Part shown: positions 15,741 to 23,264 of the stretch, piece after piece
Layout of the letters: each line of letters starts with the position of its first letter
How positions within the stretch are numbered: position 1 is the first letter of the stretch
Assembly: GCA_016722515.1 (NCBI GenBank)
Contig: JADKJE010000001.1
Coordinates: 62,001-126,000, forward strand
Direction: 5' to 3'
DNA from: Alphaproteobacteria bacterium
GTDB lineage: Bacteria; Pseudomonadota; Alphaproteobacteria; Rickettsiales; JADKJE01
Length of the DNA: 64,000 bases
The notes under the pieces: model-generated
What the model was told of the DNA's origin: nothing
The model's input: the letters and a program-made list of their open reading frames with translations, nothing else
The model's database searches: none
Made by a program: the position numbers and the translations under genes

Positions 15741-17968
15741 GGTGGAAAAATCTTAAAAACATTATTAATATAAATGAAGGACCTCAATTCAAGAATATCG
15801 ATCTGCGGCAAAGGCGAAGGAGCAGCCCTAAATCTCTTAATCATTTCAATGGTATTATGGTGAGAAGATTCAAAGATGCCTATCGCCCACTTAAATTCAT
15901 CATTGTACCAATCCCTATTCAAAAATACAGATTCAAAGCTTCTTGCTGTTTTTAACTTAGTGTTCATGTCGCTATCATTCTTGCTGATCGCTAAAATAAG
16001 TTCTTTATATTGCGTGCGTGCTAATGTTTCCAGATCGTTTGGGACATTAAATAATTTAAATGTTTTATCCAACAGCATCAATGTGAAGAAGTCAGTTATA
16101 ACGTGATCTTTTTTCTCATTGATTAAGTACTCATACGAGTTTTTGAGAACTTCCTGGAAATGAAGCTGCTGATTTTCATCTAATAGAGGAAACAGAAATT
16201 TTAGAGTTGCATGGAAATGTTTATCAAGAAGCAAATCCAAAACATCTGAGCCTGTAAGCTGGCTTTCAAATGCTATGAATTTTTGCGTAATATGGTCTTT
16301 TATTCCATTTTTAACAGCAAGCTTCCACTCTTGCGGATAATACCGATCCAATCGTTTCATACCCTGAGAAACAAACTTGTCTAGTATTGCGATTAATGAT
16401 TCGTAGGTGAGCTGCTTAGAAGCAGTCGTAAAAGAATCATTATCTTTAAGCATGCCCTCAAACGCAGCAGTCCACAACAAAACGATAGTGTCTACTGTGA
16501 AATTATAAGGCTTAAGGCGATCTTCTTTTAAATTATATTCATAGATAGGCAACACAGTATTTTCAAAATAGTGTTTATACAGCAAAGACAGCTCAATCGC
16601 CTGAAGCGGTAAGCGATATTCTAAAGCACCTTTATCAACTTTAATATCTAGATACGAATGATCCGTAAAGAATATTCCCTGATAACTATCAATATTAAAA
16701 ATACATTCATTGTTAGAATATTTAGTGCCAGAATCCTTACTGCCCCCTAGTTTTAAATCATGATGCACTTTTTGTATTTGTAGTAACACTTTATCTGGAG
16801 CGTCCGCAATAGTGTCCTTTTTCTTACCTTTACCTGACACTAAATTACGGGAACTGGCTTTGACACATTGATCAAACCTAGGTTTGATCAGCAAAAATCC
16901 TACTGAGGCCTTATAAAACAGAGGCGCTCCATAACCAATCATCGTGGTTGAACGATTTCTATTAGCCCTTTTTACGTCTAATTTCTCATCCCCTACGGGT
17001 TTTATATTAAACCCTCTTCTGACTTTTCGTAACTCAAGCTCTGCTCTTGATTCTTTATATTTAGCCGTAATATCCATCGGCTTATTGATACACCTGGCAA
17101 ATATTTCGCCGCTTTGCATGATTCTATCTATTGGAGCCAGTGAATCTTTGGCTGCTTGAAGGATCAAAGTAAGATCTAGTTTTTTATGATAGGGTTCCTT
17201 AACCAATGCACCTAAAACACGGTAATTGCCCTGAGTAATAGAACTCCGCAAATCACTTAGAGGTGTCAGTGAGGATTCAAGAGGGACTTTAAGAGTAGGG
17301 TTTTTATCATAGATTAGATCGCCCTGCTCATGGAGCAATTTCCGGAAATCCTGGATAAGGCAGGCAAGCACGTCTAAAAGCACTTTCTGTTTCTGTACAA
17401 CAATGACACGCTGGTAAAAATCCAACCTTGTACCGTCAAATTTATGGCGCGCCCGCAAAACATCTAGACAGTCACCGCATTGCAGTAAAGCTATTATAAG
17501 TGACTGTGATAAACCAAACTGATTTTTTGTATCTTTTAAAAGGATGGTGTTCGCATATTTCTGCGCTTCCTCTTGGGTGAGGCCAAGAACATCATAAAGA
17601 TAGAAATAACAATTTTGGGCACTATGCTCTTCCCACAGCTCGGTATCTTTAAAATCTCCTTCCCTTCCCGTATCGTGTAGCAGGCCAACAATCTGCATTA
17701 TTTTAAGTAAGTTATGATCATACGCCAGGTCAAAATGCTGATCAAAGCTATTATAAAGTTTAAAAAATACTTCAATTAAAAGCGCCACCCTATATGCATG
17801 AGACCTGCCATGAAGGTCTCTGTCTCCAGTGGCTGCATTATCTTTGCTTTGATAGGGATGACGTAATATAAACTCCCCTATAAAGCGCGCATGCACATCA
17901 ATATCATCATCCAAACGTGGACGAACGAAGTGACTCCAATCAATATTTAGAAATTTATAAATAGTCAT
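15741..17968 (-). pseudogene. 5' part of an IS30-split gene; putative SidE-type/HD-like phosphodiesterase
   Basis: The N-terminal 743 residues are native; the ORF then runs 14 codons into the IS30 end (…KPLTFF) and stops at 15698. Residues ~45-175 carry a metal-independent or HD-like hydrolase signature: HGRSHAYRVA (His53, His57), LLHDTGREG (His98-Asp99), LWEEHSA (111-117) and QCGDCLDVLRAR (163-174). This order resembles the phosphodiesterase domain of Legionella SidE/Dup proteins, which act on phosphoribosyl-ubiquitin. That assignment is from motif memory and is inference; a generic HD hydrolase is the alternative. The remaining ~560 residues are helical and unassigned. The catalytic module lies before the insertion, so a truncated product might still be active. 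No clear ribosome-binding site precedes ATG 17968. Confidence 0.7.
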
Positions 17969-18272
17969 TAATAATAATCACAAATTACTTTATAATGATT
18001 ATTATATAATATAATCACATCAGCTCAATCTGATTTATATGAAATATTTGTGAAAGGCGTACGGAGCCGTCTTCTTTAGCCTTTATTGTGGAGCAGGCCA
18101 AGGGGGAGCGCTCATCAAGAAATCAGGGGGAAGACGGCGTATTGCTCTAATTCATTGCTTTATAACGGAGCAGGCAATGAGGTTTCCTGCGTTATTTGCA
18201 CTTCAATGGCGGAATCAAACTTAACATTGCTTGGCACGGTTTAATAAAAGTCTCCTGAAGTTTCATAAGTAA
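17969..18272. other. intergenic region with long-range inverted repeat
   Basis: This 304-bp gap lies upstream of the split gene and downstream of the peroxidase gene. GCCGTCTTC (18066-18074) pairs with GAAGACGGC (18130-18138), and GGAGCAGGC occurs twice (near 18099 and 18166). No ORF is supported. It could include the peroxidase-operon terminator or a small RNA. Confidence 0.35.
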
Positions 18273-18836
18273 CTACTTAGCCAGCTCCTCCTCAATCGCC
18301 TTCACCAGATGTTTTGCATCAGGCTTGGTATTAGAATAAAAATAATCCACCAGCTTTCCATTCCTACCAATTAGATATTTATGGAAGTTCCATTTAGGAG
18401 CAGAGGCAATTCCCAGCGTTTTACGGGCCCAACGATAAAAAGGGTGTGCTTTATCACCAGTGACTATTTCTTTTTCGGCCATTGGGAAGGTAACCCCATA
18501 ATTGATACGGCAAAATGTCTGGATTTCTTCACTGGTGCCGGGCTCCTGTTTACCAAAATCATTGCTTGGCACGCCAATAATCACGAGCCCTCGATCTTTA
18601 TAGGTATTAGAGAGTTTTTCTAATCCCTCATATTGAGGTGTAAAACCACATTTAGAAGCCGTATTGACTACCAAAATAACGTTGCCTTTAAAGTCGGATA
18701 ACGGCAAGGGTTTATCCTCTCTTAGTTTAGTGAAAGTAAAATTATAGGCGCTTCCAGTTTGATTCTTTGCGTTTATCGTAAATGGCCACATGAGTAAGAC
18801 TCCTAACATTAATATTGTTTTCCATTTCTTATTCAT
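18273..18836 (-). CDS. glutathione peroxidase-family thiol peroxidase, exported
   Basis: Reduces hydrogen peroxide or lipid hydroperoxides, usually with thioredoxin in bacteria. From ATG 18836 (MNKKWKT) the protein is 187 residues with an N-terminal signal sequence (LMLGVLLMWPFTINA). The peroxidatic Cys63 is in NTASKCGFT, the Gln is in GVPSNDFGKQEPG, and the Trp is in APKWNFHKYLIG. An earlier in-frame start would extend it 21 codons into the upstream gene; I reject this because it would lack a signal peptide. It is the last gene of the lipid-modification operon, which suits protection of membrane lipids from peroxidation. Confidence 0.92.
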   Translation of the reverse strand: MNKKWKTILMLGVLLMWPFTINAKNQTGSAYNFTFTKLREDKPLPLSDFKGNVILVVNTASKCGFTPQYEGLEKLSNTYKDRGLVIIGVPSNDFGKQEPGTSEEIQTFCRINYGVTFPMAEKEIVTGDKAHPFYRWARKTLGIASAPKWNFHKYLIGRNGKLVDYFYSNTKPDAKHLVKAIEEELAK

Positions 18837-18867
18837 GAACGTTCTCACTTGTATTAAGTTAATTAAA

Positions 18868-19398
18868 TTATGGTTTTCGAAAGGTAACAACCAACTCACC
18901 GACAGTTAAACCAAATTTTTTCATTTTTATTCGGTTAATGATCGTTTTATCATCCATTAAGTACAACCAGTCATCCATGTTAAGGTGGATCGTTTTACCA
19001 TTGTCACGTTTAGCATTGAGAACATATTTAAGATTGGCCACATTGCCAAACTGCTTTCCAGTAGCCTGGCCTATGACATCACCCGCTGTTGCTGTAAAAT
19101 GATGGTCATCCGCAAACTGAATTTTCCAGACGCGATGATCTTTACGTCCATCGCTATAAACAAAATCTTCTTCCAATATGCCTTCATTAGCATTCCAGCT
19201 TCCTTTCATGGTTGCATAAAACCGTAAATCGGCTTTCCCTGTCATATCATAGAGAATACCCCACGCTTCTAATGGCCCATTCATGTATTGTCGAATATCC
19301 AGTTTAGGAGTATTGGGTGCATAATCTTCAACATTCATATGACTACAGCCACTTAGCATCAATGCCAAACCGCCTAAAATTGTACTGATTTTTTTCAT
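18868..19398 (-). CDS. DUF3833-family lipoprotein
   Basis: A 176-residue predicted lipoprotein: signal peptide MKKISTILGGLALML with lipobox LSGC (Cys18). The body matches DUF3833 as I recall it (LEAWGILYDMTGKADLRF, GILEEDFVYSDGR, MDDWLYLMDDKTIINR), a lipocalin-like beta barrel of unknown function. It directly abuts the stop of the gene upstream and precedes the peroxidase gene. Members commonly sit with DUF1365 and cyclopropane-synthase genes, so it probably serves lipid binding or transport in the cell envelope. Confidence 0.85.
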   Translation of the reverse strand: MKKISTILGGLALMLSGCSHMNVEDYAPNTPKLDIRQYMNGPLEAWGILYDMTGKADLRFYATMKGSWNANEGILEEDFVYSDGRKDHRVWKIQFADDHHFTATAGDVIGQATGKQFGNVANLKYVLNAKRDNGKTIHLNMDDWLYLMDDKTIINRIKMKKFGLTVGELVVTFRKP

Positions 19399-19935
19399 TT
19401 ATTGTTTCCCTTTCAAGAGGTTCGTTCTAACAGCCGGTTCAGAGGTTTTTTCACCAAGCCAGATATCCAGAAATTGTTTAGAAAACGCTATTGAGCTTAT
19501 CGTTCCTTTCTCATTCCCATTGAAAAAGAAGTGAATTCCGTGGCTTGGGCTAAATAGCGCGGTAATTCTATCTCCACGACGTACACTGGGAAAGACGGCT
19601 TCTAATTGGGGCCGATATAAAGCTTGCTGTGCCTCATTATAAGGCTGGATACGGTTAAGCTCATCAAAGGTTCTATCGACTAATTCTTCTGTAGAGAAAT
19701 TCCTATAATACGTCAAAGAAAGGGCAAAGGGCTGCTCGTAAGACCAGATTCTTGCATCTGTCCATAATTGAGCATCATAAACATGCAGGAAAAGTTTATA
19801 GAGTTTGCCTTGTCCGTAAGGTGCCGTTGCCCTAAACAGAGTATCCAGTTCGCTCGGTTTGTTAGCCGCATAGGCTTCAATCGACATCAACATGGCCAAC
19901 ATGACAATAATCCATTTTATCCCTTTATTAAGCAT
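19399..19935 (-). CDS. chalcone isomerase-like periplasmic protein
   Basis: A 178-residue protein with a signal peptide (MLNKGIKWIIVMLAMLMSIEAYA) and a chalcone-isomerase-like fold, which in bacteria is linked to fatty-acid binding rather than flavonoids. Recognisable segments are GQGKLYKLFLHVYDAQLW, FALSLTYYRNFSTEELVDRT and GDRITALFSPSHGIHFFFNG. Its start overlaps the end of the cyclopropane synthase gene by 8 bp and its stop abuts the DUF3833 gene, so it is translationally embedded in the operon. Confidence 0.82.
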   Translation of the reverse strand: MLNKGIKWIIVMLAMLMSIEAYAANKPSELDTLFRATAPYGQGKLYKLFLHVYDAQLWTDARIWSYEQPFALSLTYYRNFSTEELVDRTFDELNRIQPYNEAQQALYRPQLEAVFPSVRRGDRITALFSPSHGIHFFFNGNEKGTISSIAFSKQFLDIWLGEKTSEPAVRTNLLKGKQ

Positions 19936-21097
19936 GTACCAGCTCCACTTGCATCACATTGGTTCTTCCATTTCCAAATGAAGCCGCGCACATACTTAAG
20001 TACATATCCCAGCTTCGGATAAATTCATCATTATGCCCAAGCGCCCTTATAGCAGCATCACTGGCCGTAAATCGACGACGCCATTCTTTTAATGTTGTTG
20101 CATAATCTTCGCCAAAAAGATAAATATCCCGGCATGTTAATCCGGCTTGTTCTGCATATTCTTTAAATTTAGTGACTGAAGGCAGTAATCCTCCTGGAAA
20201 AATGTAATGGCGAATATAATCACTCTGCTTAATATAATGGTCAAACGCATCATCCCTGATGGTAATCGTTTGCACCATCGCCACACCATCTTTGGCCAAG
20301 CACTTCTTCAATGTAGAAAAATAGGCAGGCCAATAACGAATACCAACGGCCTCAAACATTTCAATCGAGGCAATCGCATCAAACGTGCCCTGCTCACGTC
20401 GGTAATCTTGCAAGCATATCTGTGCACCACCTTTAAGGCGGTTAGTTGCAAAGAGCTGTTGTTGTGGTGATACGGTCAACCCTTTAAGTGTATGCCCCCT
20501 AGAAATGGCCATTTCTGCAAACCCTCCCCAACCGCAACCAATTTCTAAGATAGATTTTCGTGAAGGCTCTATGCGCTCTAGAATGCGTTGATATTTCTGT
20601 ATTTGCGCTTCTTCCAGCGAGATGGGTTTTCCACCAAAAATCCCTGAAGAATAGGTCATGCTTTTATCAAGCCATAAACCATAAAAATCATTTCCTACAT
20701 CATAATGGGAGCGGATATTGGACTGACTACCTTTGATACTGTTACGCCGCAAGAGGTGATTGACAACATAAAACCAGCAACGGCTCCACAAATGTCCATT
20801 AGCATAACGGTCCATTTCATCGATATTATCGATGAAAAACCTTAATATTCCTTCCAGGTCATTTGTTTCCCATAAACCTTGAGCATAGGTTTCACCAAAT
20901 CCTATATCTCCTCGGCTGGCAACGGCTTTTACCACACGCCAGTCTTTTATGCGCCAGTCTACTTCCTGGCCAGATTCGTTCCCTTTATAGGTAATGGTTC
21001 TTCCGTTTGGCGCTGTCACGTGTAAGATACCTTTAGCTGTACCTTCGCTCAAAACCTTATCCATTAAATGCTGCAGAACATGCTCAGAAAAACTCAT
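19928..21097 (-). CDS. cfa: cyclopropane-fatty-acyl-phospholipid synthase family methyltransferase
   Basis: SAM-dependent enzyme that methylates unsaturated acyl chains of membrane phospholipids. The 389-residue protein has the lipid-site motif SHYDVGNDFYGLWLDKSMTY (~130-149), the SAM site ILEIGCGWGG (183-192), and the C-terminal YIFPGGLLPS segment. Length and domain order match Cfa. It starts in an ATGA overlap with the DUF1365 gene. In a flavin-oxidoreductase/DUF1365 cluster such enzymes have been tied to methyl-branched or furan fatty acids in Rhodobacter (UfaM-like), so cyclopropane may not be the product. Confidence 0.92.
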   Translation of the reverse strand: MSFSEHVLQHLMDKVLSEGTAKGILHVTAPNGRTITYKGNESGQEVDWRIKDWRVVKAVASRGDIGFGETYAQGLWETNDLEGILRFFIDNIDEMDRYANGHLWSRCWFYVVNHLLRRNSIKGSQSNIRSHYDVGNDFYGLWLDKSMTYSSGIFGGKPISLEEAQIQKYQRILERIEPSRKSILEIGCGWGGFAEMAISRGHTLKGLTVSPQQQLFATNRLKGGAQICLQDYRREQGTFDAIASIEMFEAVGIRYWPAYFSTLKKCLAKDGVAMVQTITIRDDAFDHYIKQSDYIRHYIFPGGLLPSVTKFKEYAEQAGLTCRDIYLFGEDYATTLKEWRRRFTASDAAIRALGHNDEFIRSWDMYLSMCAASFGNGRTNVMQVELVHA

Positions 21098-21855
21098 CGG
21101 CTAACCTCATCTTTAGGGGGCAACGGTTTAGATTGATAGCGTATACCTTTTATAATCAATTTTAGTGCATGATAATGAATCATGGCGATCACTTTAAGCG
21201 TTACTAATGGGTAACGGCAAAAACTTTTAAAAGCACTCATTGCTGTTAGATCTGAACGATTTCCAATTAAGGATGTTACCAGCATTTTGCGGTTCTCTAC
21301 CCAGTAATTAATCCACACACCAATAGTTTCTTCCGAGTAAGAAAATCTAAATTCATAGCGTCCCTCTACTTTCATAAACGGCGACACATGGAATATTTTG
21401 CGTGCTTGAATACTATCATCTGGTTCAATCGGCCGCTGATCATCATGAAAACTCACATAACAATGACGCTCACCAAACGTATTCCTAACTTCAGAGAGTA
21501 CAGCTCGAATCTGCCCAGCGTGGTCTAGACAAAACCAGAAACTGACAGGGTTAAATACATAGCCAAGCACCCTTGGCATTGTCAGCAACACGATATCTCC
21601 ATTGGCCTCTGTTATATTCCAGGCCTGCAATATTCCATCAATCCATTGCTGCGATGTCTGCCCTTCCTTACCGTGGTCCTTATCATAATAACTAAGCAGA
21701 TTAAAGCGGTTGATGGAAACACATCTATTTTTAAGCTCCTGCTGTCGTTTAAGCGGAAAACAAACATAATAGACTTTATAACCAAGCACATGTTCCTTTG
21801 GCAATAAACGCTTATGAAAAACATCGGCGATCAATAAGCCACCCTTTAATGCCAT
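21094..21855 (-). CDS. DUF1365 family protein
   Basis: 253 residues of the DUF1365 family. Hallmarks are the N-terminal GLLIADVFHKRLLPKEHVLGYKVY-type opening, LLTMPRVLGYVFNPVSFWFC (~100-119) and NTFGERHCYVSF. The biochemical role is unproven. The family almost always travels with a flavin oxidoreductase and a Cfa-like methyltransferase, and it has been implicated in unsaturated and furan fatty-acid modification. It overlaps both neighbours (10 bp and 4 bp), so expression is tightly coupled. Confidence 0.9.
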   Translation of the reverse strand: MALKGGLLIADVFHKRLLPKEHVLGYKVYYVCFPLKRQQELKNRCVSINRFNLLSYYDKDHGKEGQTSQQWIDGILQAWNITEANGDIVLLTMPRVLGYVFNPVSFWFCLDHAGQIRAVLSEVRNTFGERHCYVSFHDDQRPIEPDDSIQARKIFHVSPFMKVEGRYEFRFSYSEETIGVWINYWVENRKMLVTSLIGNRSDLTAMSAFKSFCRYPLVTLKVIAMIHYHALKLIIKGIRYQSKPLPPKDEVSR

Positions 21856-23102
21856 GGTGCCGATACCCCCAATTCTTTTGCAACCGCAACGGCACTCATC
21901 AAACCATCTTCATGAAACCCATAACGCTGATAAGCCCCACAAAACCAAATATTGCGTTTACCTTGAATCAACGGTATTTTTGCCTGGGCTGCGATGGCTT
22001 CCGTTGTAAAGACAGGATGCATAAATTCATGTTGGTTGAATACCGATTGCGAATCAATAGGCTGAGAAGGATTCAGTGTCACAAACAACGGGTAGTCATT
22101 ATCAATATTCTGGAGCGAGTTCATCCAATAGCTAAGCGATAGCTTATCGATAGTGTCTTCACGAATGGTGTTATACACCCAGCTGGACCAACATGACTTA
22201 CGTTTTGGCATAACGTTCACATCTCTGTGCAAATAAGCGATATTTTTCATATAGCCAAATGCTCCTAAGATTTCTTTCTCCTGTGCTGTTGCATCAATCA
22301 ACATCTTTAAACTTTCATCCGCATGGGCTGCCAACACCACATGGTCATAAAGTTCTTTCTTACCCTGAGATATCACCGCAACCTGTGCACCTTCCTGCCG
22401 TACCTCTTCTACAGCACTATTCAGGCGAATCGAAGATTCGAAAGGTTTAATGAGTTTTTTTAAATACTCCTGCGAACCACCCGTAACCGTATACCATTGA
22501 TGCTGCCCTGTGAAGGATAACAAACCATGATTTTTAAAGAATCTAACGAATGTTTTAGCCGGAAAATCAAGCATGGTTTCAATAGGACAACTCCAGATGG
22601 CGGCTCCCATTGGCAATATAAATCGCTGGCGGAATTCAGCACCCATTTTATAACTATCGAGCAATTCCCCCAGCGACATCTCACCAGCTGTATCAAGATA
22701 CTCAGGGGCGTGTTTATAAAAACGGTAAACATCCAAAAGCATCCGGTAAAAGCGAGGATTAACCAGGTTGCTGCGTTGCCCAAATACCGAGCTTAAGGTG
22801 CGTGCTCCCCATTCAAATTTTCCATGGTCAGTGGTAAAGCCAAAGGACATTTCACTTTTTTGGACCGTGACACCTAAGTGCTTAAACAGGCCCTTTAATT
22901 CAGGATAATTAACCTCGTTATAAACGATAAAACCTGTATCAACAGAAATCTGCTTATCACCATATTGAATGGTCAGCGTGCGGGTATGCCCACCCGGTTT
23001 ATCATTTTTTTCATACACAGCCACTTGGTATCTCGGCGAAAGCATATACGCCGCCGCCATACCCGAGATTCCAGTGCCAATAATCGCAACTTTAAGAACC
23101 AT
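21846..23102 (-). CDS. FAD-dependent amine-oxidase-like oxidoreductase
   Basis: First gene of the operon, 418 residues. The N-terminal Rossmann FAD site GTGISGMAAAYML (9-21) and the KNDKPGGHTRTL segment place it in the NAD/FAD-binding, amine-oxidase-like family found with DUF1365 and Cfa genes. The C-terminus has the expected WFCGAYQRYGFHEDGLMSA FAD-contact region. It probably oxidises or desaturates acyl chains as part of lipid modification. GTGGGG lies upstream of the ATG. The upstream 160 bp likely hold the operon promoter, but I cannot pick one confidently. Confidence 0.9.
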   Translation of the reverse strand: MVLKVAIIGTGISGMAAAYMLSPRYQVAVYEKNDKPGGHTRTLTIQYGDKQISVDTGFIVYNEVNYPELKGLFKHLGVTVQKSEMSFGFTTDHGKFEWGARTLSSVFGQRSNLVNPRFYRMLLDVYRFYKHAPEYLDTAGEMSLGELLDSYKMGAEFRQRFILPMGAAIWSCPIETMLDFPAKTFVRFFKNHGLLSFTGQHQWYTVTGGSQEYLKKLIKPFESSIRLNSAVEEVRQEGAQVAVISQGKKELYDHVVLAAHADESLKMLIDATAQEKEILGAFGYMKNIAYLHRDVNVMPKRKSCWSSWVYNTIREDTIDKLSLSYWMNSLQNIDNDYPLFVTLNPSQPIDSQSVFNQHEFMHPVFTTEAIAAQAKIPLIQGKRNIWFCGAYQRYGFHEDGLMSAVAVAKELGVSAPWH

Positions 23103-23220
23103 TTTATCTACCCCACTTAACTTGAGATAGTTTATGTTAAGGCTGCATGAGATTCAAGATAATCGTGATAGAAAATCAAAATGAAATTCTGCATATTCTA
23201 CCCTCTCCTCATCGGAGCCG

Positions 23221-23248
23221 CAGATTCGTGCTTTCTGGCACGAATCTG
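23221..23248 (-). terminator. hairpin downstream of ppdK
   Basis: A perfect 11-bp stem (23221-23231, 23238-23248) with a 6-nt loop lies 17 bp past the ppdK stop and upstream of the flavin-oxidoreductase gene. There is no U-tract on either side, so termination may be Rho-assisted. Confidence 0.5.
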
Positions 23249-23264
23249 GGAAGAGTTGAAACTC

